A stretch of DNA of 64,000 nt from Raphanus sativus (lineage: Eukaryota; Streptophyta; Magnoliopsida; Brassicales; Brassicaceae): NCBI RefSeq assembly GCF_000801105.2, contig NC_079519.1, forward strand, positions 13,204,668 to 13,268,667, given 5' to 3'. Within the stretch, counting starts at the first letter, position 1, and every line of letters starts with the position of its first letter. Positions 1 to 11,436 of the stretch are shown piece by piece. Both the position numbers and the translations under genes were made by a program. A model generated the notes under the pieces. It was not told the DNA's origin. It did not search any database and worked only from the letters and a program-made list of their open reading frames with translations.

Positions 1-651
1 ACCAAGCTCACAATTCATGTGAGTCCACCCGGATTCTTCATCAGCTTCAGGACATATTTCAAGTGCTCGGTTCTCATGGTATATCTCCATAACTTCATCA
101 AGTTTGTTGAGGTTATCTATCATGTTCTGCTTCTTTTGCTCAAGAGCTAAAAGATATGAGAGAAGGTCGTAATAGGTTGTGAAACATTTAGCCTTATGTG
201 ATAACAACACTTCCTTTGAATGGAATGTGTCACGAGTTTTGTTTAACATATGCTCGTTTGTTATCACTTCACCACATAGTCTAAGACTATAGGTGATTCT
301 CATAAGATCAGAGTGATAGTCATCCACGGATTCATAATCCTGGAACCTCAGAGCATTCCATTCTTTCGTGGACTTATATAATAATGGCTCTGAGAATTGG
401 ATATTCAAACTTGACCAGAGTACATGGGGATCGTTGATGTAGCTGTACTCATTTCTTAGATCCTCAACGAGATGATTTTGCATAATCATAATGGCTCTAT
501 GCCTTTCACACGCAAGGGTGTCATTTCCATATTTGATACACTTCTCGAGTCCTTTAGACTTTAAGTCGGCAGAAGTGTTCATAGCCCAATCAAATTAATT
601 GTCTCCATTGAGATCAAGGGCATCATAATCCGAGTGTTGGAATCTCGACAT
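1..651 (-). pseudogene. Ty1/copia-type gag (UBN2-like), broken and running off the left edge
   Basis: Read on the minus strand from an ATG at 649-651, the translation begins MSRFQHSDYDALDLNGDN and continues with blocks such as MQNHLVEDLRNEYSYINDP and LRFQDYESVDDYHSDLMRI, the style of plant copia gag (UBN2/DUF4219) proteins. Codon 19 is an in-frame TAA (595-597). After it the frame stays open to the left edge, ending in a segment reading EICPEADEESGWTHMNCELG. The single stop makes this a probable pseudogene. The gag lies about 1.4 kb inside the LTR at 2053-2450, on the same strand. Family assignment rests on recognised sequence style; no search was run. Confidence 0.75.
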
Positions 652-2038
652 CTGAATCATATCAAACAATGATCAGTCAGTATCAGTGCATACATTTTCT
701 CATGCCAGTCGGCTATGTAAAGGAACAATGTCATGCGCCCATTTAGGCTGCCAAGACCATCTGGTCATCAAGAAGCCATACGGCTATGTTGTTCAGCAAT
801 ATCAGTTCCATACTAATATAAACCTCAAGCCACACGGCTTTGGTTAAAACAAAACAAGACCTGGTCGGTTTTAAAACCGATATAATATAAGTGCATGGTC
901 GATGTTTGTAGATTAGTATGAACAAGAACACAACCGGTTTTAAGGTTGGTTTAGCACTGTCCGGTTTTCAAAACCGGATAAGGATTATCAAATCCTAGAT
1001 TCAAGGGTTTGCTAAAGATTATATAATCCTATCAATCGATTTCTAATTCATGGAATTCTAATCCGGTATCCTAGCAATTTGTTTCTATCAGGATGTTCAA
1101 TCAAACATTATGATTTCAAAATTAGGGTTACCTTAACCTCCTGTTGGTTTGACTGGTATTATGAATCAAGAGTTTGATCTCGGTTAAACCTTAAACACAA
1201 GAGTCGAAACGAGTTAGCATGAGATCAATCCAAATCGTTCAAAACTTTAAGCTAGAGAGATGATATCTTAGCTTTGGGTTAGGGAGCAGCTCGTGGATTA
1301 GGGTTTGGATCATGATAAGGTCATGAATCAAGGCTGCTCTTGGGTTAGACACCTTAAACACAAACGCAAATCAAGTTAGTTTAAGAATCAAACACAAATC
1401 GGATAACAATGAAAAAGGATTAGGGTTTGCGGCTTTGGGTTGGAATCAATGGAGTTGATTTGCAAGCAAGGAGATTGTGGCTTCATGACTTGGATCTCCA
1501 TCAGGTCGTGTCTTCACATCAATCTTAAAACAAAAGATCATAAAGATCAAAAACGAATTAGTATAATGAATTAAGCAAATCGGCTATCAAGTAAACAAGA
1601 AAAGAAGTTGACAGCCTTAGGTTTTCTGATGTTGACGGCGCGGCTTGTAGCTGACGTAGAGAACGCGTCTGATCACGGATTGAGGTGAGGTCTGCAGCGT
1701 TGGATTCTCCTCGTCAATAGCTTCAAATGGATATGTCACACGTCGTCTGAATCGTTATGGTTTGGGAGAACGATCGATTTGAAGTTGAGTCTTTTAGAGA
1801 GAGCGAAATCGGGCAGATTAGGGTTTCCCTGTCCGATTGACTTGTAACGACGATTTCGGGCTCGTCCGAACTCGGATTGCGTCAAGGTCTTCGGCGTTGG
1901 ATTCGTCTCTCCAAGATCTTCAAATCGGTAGGTCGCTCGTCTTGTGGTTCCTCGTGGTTATGGAGTTCGAGCTGTTTGAAGTTGGCGGGTAAACTAGGGT
2001 TTTCTCGGGTTTTAGGTTAGCTCGGGTTTTAGGTTAGC
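652..2038 (-). other. Untranslated leader of the minus-strand copia element
   Basis: This 1.4-kb stretch between gag and LTR has no long ORF. It holds scattered short self-similar phrases: AAAACCGG-type palindromes near 850-980, recurring 'gattagggttt' segments around 1280-1440, and two tandem copies of a roughly 19-base unit (gggttttaggttagctc) at about 2004-2040. It is inferred to be the long leader of the element because it sits between the primer site and gag in the right order. Confidence 0.5.
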
Positions 2039-2052
2039 TCGTGCTGATAACG
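2039..2052 (-). other. Candidate primer-binding site matching a tRNA-Ile anticodon arm
   Basis: Directly inside the LTR, the minus strand reads CGTTATCAGCACGA. It does not begin with TGG, so it cannot pair with the 3' CCA end of an intact tRNA. Its complement, TCGTGCTGATAACG, matches the anticodon arm of plant tRNA-Ile(AAU) as I recall it (TCGTGCTAATAACG), except at wobble position 34. That position is inosine in the mature tRNA and would pair with the C in this site. This suggests priming by a half-tRNA, as in Drosophila copia. The tRNA comparison is from memory. Confidence 0.45.
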
Positions 2053-2450
2053 TGTTGTAAATGGAAGTGATTTCGTGTTATTAATCTCGAGGACCAAAGG
2101 TCCATATATATACAAGTTTTAGAAATGAGATAAATATAAATCCCATAACATAAGGGAATATAAATCCTAATCTATCTATGATATGATAATCACTAATTAC
2201 ATATGGATAAACATGAATCTTCTTGATGTTTATCTTCTTGGACCGTCTCTATCTTTCTATCTCCTTGGACCGCCTGCTTCTAGTCTTCATGGGCTGGGCT
2301 TGAGTCGGGCCTGGTCATGTCTGGTTCAACATAGACTTGGTCTGGTCCGGTCCGGTTCGGTTCGGTCCGTCCGGTTCATCCAGAAATGGTTTGGTCCGGT
2401 CTTCTCCGGTTTGGACAGAAATGGGTCGATCACATAATATATTCACAACA
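2053..2450 (-). repeat. LTR of the minus-strand copia element (398 bp)
   Basis: The segment starts TGTTGTAAAT and ends ATTCACAACA, giving inverted TGTTG/CAACA ends. A TATA-like run (catatatatacaag) lies near 2101-2116. The candidate primer site and then gag follow on the minus strand, so this is the 5' LTR in element orientation. The partner LTR lies outside the window and no target duplication can be checked. A second LTR with the same junction is at 47578-47773. Confidence 0.65.
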
Positions 2451-2577
2451 TATGGGTTTTAAATGATAATTATATGGTATGAGATTAAAATCTGAAAAAC
2501 ACTGTTAAACCGAACCAGTATGAATCTAAACATAACTAATATCTTCTTTTTACAAATAAAATAATTAATAATTTCAC

Positions 2578-2605
2578 TCCGCGCAAGGCGCGGATCACTA
2601 TCTAG
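2578..2605 (+). mobile_element. Helitron 3' terminus
   Basis: A GC-rich hairpin (arms TCCGCGC and GCGCGGA around an AAG loop, 2578-2594) is followed after eight bases by CTAG (2602-2605) and then T. This is the standard Helitron 3' end: hairpin, CTRR, insertion before T. The matching 5' end was not identified. The copia LTR just to the left may have landed in this Helitron. Confidence 0.7.
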
Positions 2606-5058
2606 TTTGAATTACACGATAAACCTAAATGAATTCTTTTGGTATAACAACAAAACCTTTAAAAAAAATTAAGCCTTTTCAACAACAAAACCTAAACTAA
2701 GCCTTTTAAGAAAAAAAAAACAACAAAACCTAAACGTTCTTTGACAGAATGCTATGGCACATTGCCCGCTACGTCTAATGCAGGCCTGCTGCCACTTTAT
2801 CTTTTTGTTAAAAAGAACAAAGGTAACCACCGTAAGTAAATATATGAAAGGAGATAAATATGTATATTTCTCTTTTAATAAACAACAGATACTTCAAAAA
2901 CTCTAGCCGTCAAGAGAGAAAAAGAGATATTTTTCATAGTTTCAAGCCGATGATCGGAGGCTTCTTCAGCTCCGACATCGGCTTGTATAATTCGTTTTGC
3001 ATATCTTTTTAGATCTGTTTTGTTTCCAGTCGCTGTTTTATTGCCAATTTATTTTGAATCTGGTAAGGTTTTTTATTGTTCTTTCGTATGCTTCTTCCAA
3101 TTGGTTTGGAAATATAAAACTTTTGGTTCAGTTGAACTGTTTAGAAAAGTTAATTGACAGATCTACTGCAGATGGTGGCGACGGGTCTTACCAGCTTCAA
3201 TCGTTGATGGTTCTTCATTCGTTGATGATGGAGTTCTTACTGCAAACTATGGTTACTTCGAAAGGCAGCATGAAGTTCTACGGAACGGTAATCTCTTTGA
3301 CTCTGATAATAGAACAAAATAGAGAGTTGTCTTATCTCGGTGGCTCCTACTGGAGTAATAAAAAGAGAATGACAATCGTTTTTAACTCACTCTGAAGCGT
3401 GGTGCTTTTGGATTAATATGAAAGTTATCTCCTTTGAGGTTCGTCTATTCCAAAAGCAAATATGAAGCTTTTATATGAAAAATCTTTAGTCATCCATACG
3501 CAAAATAGATGTGTTAGTTTATTTTGGATCTCTACTGGTGTATCTTTTTTTTATGTTGTTTTACTGGTTCTCATTGTTTAGAACTTTTTGCCTTGAAGGC
3601 TAATAATACAATTCAATGACAAAAAAAAAACAACATATACTGAAATTCGACCGATGGAATCTCACGAGCTGCGAGGAAGAACAAAAGTTTTGGGGAAGAA
3701 AAACCAAATGCATGTGGAGTAGTGTGGCTGAATAATTAGCTTTAGCTTTTGTGCATGTATAAATTAGAGGAAATCACCATTATAGTGGACAAAGTTGTTT
3801 CAAAATTTGTATTGCATGTGTTATCTATTAACAAGTACACATATTCAAATCAATTTACGAAAAAGTCATATACCAAATATATTTTACGTACATCAATAAG
3901 ACAATAATCAATTCCCCTATAGTCAACTAAGTTCCTGATTATATGCGTTGGGGTTTAGCTCATTTTGTATTACAATTTGTCATATATAAAAACTTCTACA
4001 ACTTTATCCAGCTATCTAACATCGAAATAATTTAAATATTATTTACATATTTGGAATTTGCATTGCATTACCATAATGGTTTATAATTTACAGTAAAGAT
4101 TAGAAAAGATACAGCTTAGGCACAAAGTGATAGTCAATTCACCTTCGTCCTTCGTGCTGCATCTTTCTTTCGCAAAAGATATACCGTATATCGTGTTAAA
4201 ACCGATAACTGGTATCAAATTTAGATATTAGACAAACAATAGTTAGTGTTACAAACAAAAGGCAAATAATAGTTATAAAAATGAGGCCAAAAGTTCTATT
4301 TACTGAAATGTATAAAGCAAGTCGAAAAAAATAATACAAGTTTTTGAGAATAAGTTACATTTTAAGAGGTCATAGTCATTCTTTCTCATTTTACTTATCG
4401 CTCCTTCCCCTTTTAATAATCCATCTCTTCTTATTTGCTTCAACTATTCTTTGTAGTCATCATTACAACTACTCGCTTGCACATATATCGGAAAAATATT
4501 TAGCAGTTACGTTCGGCCCCGTGGCCAGGTCTTGCGTCCTGCTTTTCTGAGGCGTCCCATTATGTGTGTCAAAATCCTTTTGCGCAAGCTTGTGGAAGAG
4601 TAATAGCCGAGAATGGACTTATAAGAACTCTTCTTTTCTTGTTTGGGGACCTTGTCTTCCTTATTAGACTGGATCGACTCAGGGTCGTAATACGGACCCA
4701 TATCCAACATATTGTTCTATTTCAGTTTCTTGATACCCAGAGAATTTACTTTTATAGTTTGCATAATAAATTTGAAGACGCCTATGTTAATTTTATTTTT
4801 GTTGATTTGCCAAATTTTCCCGGCAAAAAGCAAATTAAAATGATTCTTGGACCGAAGCCAATTCATAACTTATTCAGCAACAACTTTTTCGAGGCCTATG
4901 TATCAATTTTCTAATCAGGATATTTCCGTCAAACTAGGCTTAGACTGTGATAGATATTCTCCACAAACACAAGACCGTATCACGTGGTTGAGAGAGCCTC
5001 ATTTATATTATTTTAATTATTAGTTTTTTTGCTAACAATTTTTATTATTAGTTGAAAC
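2606..5058. other. Intergenic, no supported gene
   Basis: AT-rich sequence. ORFs at 2997-3395 (+) and 4507-4914 (both strands) have no features I recognise and are not backed by splice-site structure. Short near-duplicate phrases containing 'acaacaaaaccta' occur at about 2648-2730. Nothing else could be supported. Confidence 0.5.
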
Positions 5059-5730
5059 TAGGCATGAGCACGGATCGGATATCCGTATTTTTGAATGTAT
5101 TTGTGATTTGCTTTGAATGTTACGGATATCTAATTTTCCGATTTGCTTTGTTTTGGAAAAATACGGATATTCGGAAAACGGATATCTAGAAAATAAATAG
5201 ATATTTGTGGATATTTACGGATACTTACGGATATCTCATTTGTTTTGATTTATACAAATAATCTTTAAAATTTGATACAAACTTTTTTGTAAAATATTTT
5301 TTCCATGATATAAAAGATAAAAATTAATAATTAATCTACACATTTTGTAGATTTTTAAACTTAGGTAACAATCATAATAATACAAAACTTAAGAAAATTT
5401 ATAATTGTCATAAATGTTTTCTCTTCCTTTTATATAATACTTTTATATAAGTAATAATGTGAATATAATCTGTCAAATCATAATAATTATATAGTTTTAT
5501 ATATTTAAAACTTTAAATATAATAAAAATACATGTATTTATATATTGACGGATCAAATCGGATATTCGGTGGCAAAAAAATCTAATATTTGTGATTTGCT
5601 TCGATTTTAACGGATATTGAATTTTAGTATTTGTTTTGCTTCGAAAGCTTACGGATATTCTGAATTTTCAGATCGAATAACAACGAATAATGAATCGAAT
5701 CAAATTTAACAGATAAAATACCCAGCCTTA
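5059..5730. mobile_element. hAT-type MITE, 672 bp
   Basis: The element is bounded by an identical 8-base direct repeat GTTGAAAC (5051-5058 and 5731-5738), the target-site size of hAT transposons. Its ends are TAGGCATGAG on the left and, as reverse complement of the right end, TAAGGCTGGG, an imperfect short terminal inverted repeat. The interior is rich in 'cggatat' motifs in both orientations near both ends, like hAT subterminal transposase-binding repeats. There is no coding capacity, so it is non-autonomous. Confidence 0.7.
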
Positions 5731-6106
5731 GTTGAAACGAATAAGCGTCTTTTTTTTTTTTGGCTTTTGAGTATAGTGAGTGTTTCTATCGTCAATAGTG
5801 TATATTTTAAATCAATCTTTAGTACCTAGAAGATACCAACTCATCTCTATTTCTTCCAGTAAAATAAAAATTATTATATTTTTTCTATATTTAGAGTATT
5901 TCCAAGTTCTCTCTATATTTGTCTCTACAACAAAATTTAGAGGTAAATTACTCCATCCACTTTTATTTTTTCCTTTAGAATATACTGTTGTTTTTCTTCT
6001 ACTTTGATCATCTGCATACATTTGCTATACTTTACTAAAATAAAGGAACTATATATATAAGAGATCAGTTTTATTGTATATCTCTATAATAGCAATCTCT
6101 ATTTTT

Positions 6107-6335
6107 GAATAATAAATAGAGAATATTCTGAGCAGTTTGCCTCTAAAAATTATTATAGAGATGATTATAGATGTGGGTTAGAGGTATTCTTATAGAGGAA
6201 GAAATAATATTTCTCTATGTTGTGAATAATAAATAGAGAATATTTAGAGAAATTTGCTTCTGAATGTTATTCTAAAGATGATTATAGATGTGGGGTAGTG
6301 GTATTTTTATGGAGGAAGAAATATCATTGTTTTAT
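6107..6335 (+). repeat. Two tandem copies of a ~117-bp unit
   Basis: The block starting 'gaataataaatagagaatatt' and containing 'gatgattatagatgtggg' occurs at about 6107-6223 and again at about 6224-6335 with scattered substitutions. The surrounding 5.8-6.5 kb is AT-rich and repeats 'ctctatatttagag' phrases. This is probably a decayed MITE; no clear ends were found. Confidence 0.5.
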
Positions 6336-6749
6336 TTTTTTACTCTATATTTAGATTTATTAATTTAGAGAAATACATAAGAACAGAACATATATTTATT
6401 ATAGAATTCATCTATTATAAGAAGAAAAAAAACAAAATATATTGAAAATAATCTTATATAAGAAGAAATAATATTCCTCTTTATATTATTCTATATTTAA
6501 AGATTGTTATTATAGAGCAAATTTTGTTTCTGTTATAAAATTCTTCTCTTTTTAAGCTAGAAATAGCAAAACGCGTTGATGATAAATAATATATTTATAT
6601 ATGTATTATAGTAAAGCTTTATATATACATATGACATCCTCCACCTGCATTTGCTCCCTAATAGATATATCTCAACTACGTTCATAGATTCAAATTGTAG
6701 CAAACGAGACCATGAAGCTAGAGTTTCGATTCTTTTTTTTTACTGACAG

Positions 6750-7043
6750 GATATTGAGTACAAGTCATTGAAGGCAAAGCTTCAGGATTTGTTCAATGTA
6801 AGTGACAAAAGGATTATTAGAAACTGTGAAAGAAACATAGTTTTTCTTTTGAATTCATTCATGAATGATTCTTGTATTGTTTGTTGCAGCTTGAGCAGCA
6901 GATCGTCCAAGCTCATTTGGAAAACAGTTCTTCAAAAGTTACAGAAGCTCTCTGTTTCCAGATAGTAAAAGTGTTGGAGTTCGTTGCAAAGAAAGAGAGT
7001 CTGCAACTGCCCCACGGTTTTACAGCATTACAAGTACTCTTAG
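6750..7043 (+). pseudogene. Two exon-like fragments of an unrecognised gene
   Basis: A 48-bp open segment (6750-6797) follows 'ctgacag' and is followed by 'gtaagt'. It reads DIEYKSLKAKLQDLFN. A second open segment (6890-7043) follows 'ttgttgcag' and ends before 'gtaaca', reading LEQQIVQAHLENSS and onward. Both are in phase 0 and look like helical or coiled-coil coding sequence. No start or remaining exons are visible, so this is most likely a gene remnant upstream of AZG2. I do not recognise the family. Confidence 0.4.
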
Positions 7044-7349
7044 GTAACATCCGAGAAGCATTACAAGTTATCTGTCTCTGCGTTCCATGATGTATGATTC
7101 TGTTTATTTGTTTCTTGATTTCGTGATGCTGGTTCCTGTTTTGGTTGATGAATGTGTTTAAGCCTTTAAAATCAGAAGAAATGTTAACTTTAAGTTTAAA
7201 AAAAAAAATTAAGAACCCCTAATAGGAGACTCCCATTGGAGCAAACAAATATTAGCGCTGTCTCCTAATTCACTTTTACTTATATTTTAAATTCTCTAAA
7301 TTCCTCATATATTTTTTTTTTAATTTATTTTCCTCTCTTGGTTTCAGTC

Positions 7350-8945
7350 ATGGGGAGAGAGACGAAGGTGTGCAAATCATGGAACGAAATTAAGAAACAT
7401 CTAAATGATACGGTTTCAAAGAGCATAATCGGTCGTTACTTCAAGCTAGAAGCAAGAAAATCAAATTTCACAACCGAACTACGAGCTGCAACAGCCACAT
7501 TCCTTACCATGGCTTACATCATTACGGTAAACGCCACCATCCTAGCCGACTCTGGAGCCACTTGCTCCTTCCACGATTGCTCCACCGACTCTGGTTCTCC
7601 ATCACCTAAACCGAACTGCATCCTTGGCTCTAACCAAGGCTACGAAGAATGTCTTACGAGGGTCAAAAAGGACCTCGTTGTAGCCACTTGTTTGTCAGCT
7701 ATGGTGGGATCATTCGCTATGGGGTTGTTAGCTAATCTCCCATTCGGACTTGCTCCTGGTATGGGTGCCAACGCTTACATCGCGTACGACGTAGTTGGTT
7801 TCCGCGGTTCCGGTTCAATCTCTTACCATACCGCTATGGCCATTGTGTTACTCGAGGGATGCGCATTTCTTGCAGTGTCTGCTTTAGGACTCCGCGGGAG
7901 ACTGGCTCGTCTCATCCCTCAAACGGTGAGACTGGCATGCGCTGTTGGTATCGGAATGTTCATTGCCTTCGTTGGTTTGCAGATGAACCAAGGTGTTGGT
8001 CTTGTGGGACCCGATAAGTCAACTTTAGTAACGTTGACCGCATGCTCAGAGACAGATCCCGTCACCGGAGCTTGTCTGGGAGGGAAAATGGAGAGTCCTA
8101 CGTTTTGGTTAGCAGTCGTCGGGTTTCTCATAACGAGCTACGGTCTCATGAAGAACGTCAAGGGGAGTATGATATATGGAATCGTTTTCGTTACGGTTGT
8201 TTCTTGGTTTAGAAACACCCAAGTCACAACCTTTCCTCATACTCCTCTAGGAGACTCAAACTATAACTACTTCACAAAAGTTGTTGACTTTCACAAGATC
8301 CAGTCAACGTTAGGAGCTATAAGCTTCACGGAATTTAGAAAGAGCGAGGTTTGGGTCGCGTTCGCTACACTCTTTTACGTCGATCTCCTTGGCACGACCG
8401 GAGTACTTTACACAATGGCTGAGATCGGAGGCTTCGTGGAGGAGGACGGAAAGTTCGAAGGGGAATACACTGCTTACTTAGTGGACGCAGGCTCCTCCGT
8501 TGTGGGGTCAGCGTTAGGCGTTACAACGACGGCGACTTTTGTGGAATCTTCGGCGGGTTTGAAAGAAGGAGGGAAGACGGGGTTAACGGCCGTTATTATC
8601 AGTATGTACTTCTTGGTGTCCATGTTCTTGACGCCGTTAGTCACTAACGTGCCTAGGTGGGCCGTGGGACCCTCGCTAGTGATGGTTGGTGTGATGATGA
8701 TGGGAGTTGTGAAAGATATTAGATGGGGAGAGACTAAAGAAGCCGTGACGGCGTTTATAACGATCTTGCTTATGCCGTTGACATATTCCATTGCTAATGG
8801 AATTATTGCTGGTATTGGTATATATCTTGCTCTAAGCATGTACGATATCGTTTCGGGATTCGTCACGTGGCTTAACGGAGTTAGGAAACGGGTCAAGAGA
8901 GAGCATAATCAAGTTTTCTCTGACGCGACGGTCGAGATCGTATGA
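7350..8945 (+). CDS. AZG2: AZG2-like adenine/guanine (purine) permease
   Basis: A single-exon gene of 531 residues starting at the ATG of [15 protein letters not shown]. The frame is open four codons further upstream, but only through a TTG. It belongs to the AzgA-type nucleobase:cation symporter (NAT/NCS2-related) family, which moves adenine, guanine and hypoxanthine across membranes; AZG2 is also reported to carry cytokinin. Family landmarks include the N-terminal [20 protein letters not shown] helix, [18 protein letters not shown] around residues 130-150, [17 protein letters not shown] around 345-360, and [14 protein letters not shown] around 390-405. About a dozen hydrophobic segments are visible. 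Length and absence of introns match Arabidopsis AZG2 rather than the longer AZG1. The frame is intact. Placement near ATG16 and QS repeats Arabidopsis gene order, which supports orthology. Confidence 0.9.
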   Translation: MGRETKVCKSWNEIKKHLNDTVSKSIIGRYFKLEARKSNFTTELRAATATFLTMAYIITVNATILADSGATCSFHDCSTDSGSPSPKPNCILGSNQGYEECLTRVKKDLVVATCLSAMVGSFAMGLLANLPFGLAPGMGANAYIAYDVVGFRGSGSISYHTAMAIVLLEGCAFLAVSALGLRGRLARLIPQTVRLACAVGIGMFIAFVGLQMNQGVGLVGPDKSTLVTLTACSETDPVTGACLGGKMESPTFWLAVVGFLITSYGLMKNVKGSMIYGIVFVTVVSWFRNTQVTTFPHTPLGDSNYNYFTKVVDFHKIQSTLGAISFTEFRKSEVWVAFATLFYVDLLGTTGVLYTMAEIGGFVEEDGKFEGEYTAYLVDAGSSVVGSALGVTTTATFVESSAGLKEGGKTGLTAVIISMYFLVSMFLTPLVTNVPRWAVGPSLVMVGVMMMGVVKDIRWGETKEAVTAFITILLMPLTYSIANGIIAGIGIYLALSMYDIVSGFVTWLNGVRKRVKREHNQVFSDATVEIV

Positions 8946-10512
8946 TTTTTTACGGTAATTGGTGCCACTAAGCCGGTGTATTTGTCTGAGTATACCGGAC
9001 GTGGTGGACGTTTCACATGGTCGGTCTTGGATGACTATGCAAAGACCCGTAATGAATGCTCGGTGGGTTTAATTTATGTTCCTTTTTATTGTTGTTGTTA
9101 TTTTGGTTTAGTTTGCGTAGGAGTGAGTAGTGAACTAGCAATGGATGCATTAGCTGCCATGAAGTGTGTTGTTAAAATTCATGGCTGCTTGTGCATGCAT
9201 TGTTTTTATGTTTCAACCAAAATGCTTTTCTTTATTTTGAATGAGCAAATACATCAATCAGAGACGTTTGGATCTTAATTAACTCGAATTTATGGTCGTT
9301 GTGAATTTAATGTGATGATGGTGGGAGAATAATAATATCTGAAAGAATTTGAACTAGATAAATTGATATATTTTAAAAAGAATATTACCGCCAAAGACAG
9401 CAATTCAAAAGCCTTAAGTAGAAGGCGTTTATATGGCAGAAGTCAAACTGAAAGTGGTCAGCGGGATTCAATTTGCTAATGAGACTGATTTTCAAATCTG
9501 AAATCAGAAATCATATTGATGGAGTTGTTTTCGTTTATTATATAACTAGATTAAGGACTATGCTTCTTCTTCATGCCTTGTATCAGGTTTTGATACACGC
9601 AAGGAACTATTCTGATTAATATATTTTGTTAACACAATTGAGCAATTGTGAAATTTCGAACCAACCAATAAGAGATTTATAATGAATATAATTTAGTTGA
9701 TAAGATCACATGTATACTAGTGAAACTAATATAACTTCTCAAACTCATACAATTGGTACAAGTAATACGACGCCAACGAGAATAACGAAGGTGATCTTTT
9801 GGAAAACTAATTTTTAGGTGAAGTACTATTAGTGACGGATCTAGAATCATTTTAGATGGGTCAGAAATCTGGCACATAGCCCAATAAGACAATAGTTAAG
9901 AAAAATAAGGAAAAAATACACTTCAAGTTACTCGAACTTGACTTATGGGGGATGGGTATATAACCAAATGTTTAGTTGTATAAGGTATAAGTTCTCGATA
10001 CAATTTTAACATGTGCCATATCACACCCTATTTGTCAATGTTGGTCCACTTCTAAGTACAATGACTCCAGTGGTGATAAACTCAAATAGCGTTGCAATGG
10101 TAGCGGTGTGAGATGAACGTGGCAAAAGTTCTGTGTGGAGAATGAAAATATACTTTAGTGTTTAATAATGTTATTATAGTTTAATTCATGGAACTATAGT
10201 AGAAGTGGATTATTGAAGATGGTACAATTGATATAACCATAAATCTAAATACATAAAGAAATAGTGTAACTGTTAGAATTGGTACAATTCTTATAGCTAA
10301 ACATATAAACAATCGTAAAAACTTTTATAATTCGTATACTTTTCAATTCATCTGCATGGAAATGAGTTAAGTGAGACACATTGAATGTTGGCGAAATATT
10401 TATCTCACCCGAAATTTAGGGTTTTCTCTATTGTTTTGCTTTTGATTTTCTAGAGAGAAATCATTTTGTTTTCAATTTCCTTTGATCAGCTTGATCGACT
10501 TTGTTTAGTAAG
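8946..10512. other. Downstream region of AZG2 and intergenic DNA
   Basis: The first 300 bases are probably the AZG2 3' UTR. The remainder is AT-rich with no supported gene. A phrase at 9832-9890 resembles worn transposon sequence but has no clear boundaries. Confidence 0.4.
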
Positions 10513-11436
10513 CCTGCGATTATGATCCAAACCAAACGGTCCAAACTGAATCAAACCGACATTTTAGTATTTTGGTTTATGTTCCGTTACGGTGGAAAAA
10601 ACGTTCAGTAAAATTTTAAAAATATATCAGAATTTTTCTCAGTTTGATTTGGTATGGGGTATCCGACCGGAAACCCAAAATATTAACGTAAGTATATATA
10701 CCCCTCTTAACTCTAATGGTCGTCTTACCTAAACCCAAAAACATAATCTTACAACCTAATATCTCTTTGTTTCTCTCATACTCGAACTTCCTCCTATCTA
10801 ATCTCTTCTTCCGACACCGAGGTTAGGAAGGTTTGTTGTTCTTCTCATTCTGTTTATCAGTTTATATTAGGGTTGGAATCAATTTGTTTTGTTGATTTCG
10901 GGATTTATCATTAGTTTGTTGATTTTGGAATCTAGAGTTATGGTCAAACTCAATTTGTGTATTAGGGTTTCTCAGTAAAGATAAGTTGATTTCATTACCT
11001 ATTACTCCATTATATCAATTTTTTTCAATTTTCATTATAAAATTTGGGTCTCGATTTTTGGTTTGATTATAGGGTTTGTGGAGATTGGCGCAAGATTATG
11101 TTAGTAACTTATCACCAATTTGATTGTTTTCTAGTGACTTATTACCTTCATTGTCTGTTTTGTCAGTAACTTATCGATGAAATTTTGGGTATGGACTAAC
11201 ATTTAACATATCTTTAACTTCTACTGAACTTATCACTGATAGTACATTCATATTCCTCGGTTTTTTGTGATAATTATGAAATGATATATTGCTTGTGATT
11301 TCTTGAGATATATATGAAAAAATAAATTGTGAATTAAAAAATGAATTATTTATCTTTTAAACTGTTATTACAGAATGCTGAGTTGATTTCAGTCTCATTG
11401 TCTCACTAACTTGAATTTTTTTAATTCATGATTTAG

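Noticed and set aside
2997..3395. 132-codon ORF as a possible gene
   Set aside because: No recognisable domain, AT-rich surroundings and no supporting splice structure.
4507..4914. Overlapping ORFs on both strands, suspected organellar insertion
   Set aside because: The minus frame (e.g. MGRLRKAGRKTWPRG) looked unusual, but I could not tie it to any organellar gene.
7338..7349. Four-codon N-terminal extension of AZG2 (MVSV)
   Set aside because: It depends on a TTG start; the ATG at 7350 gives the expected family length.
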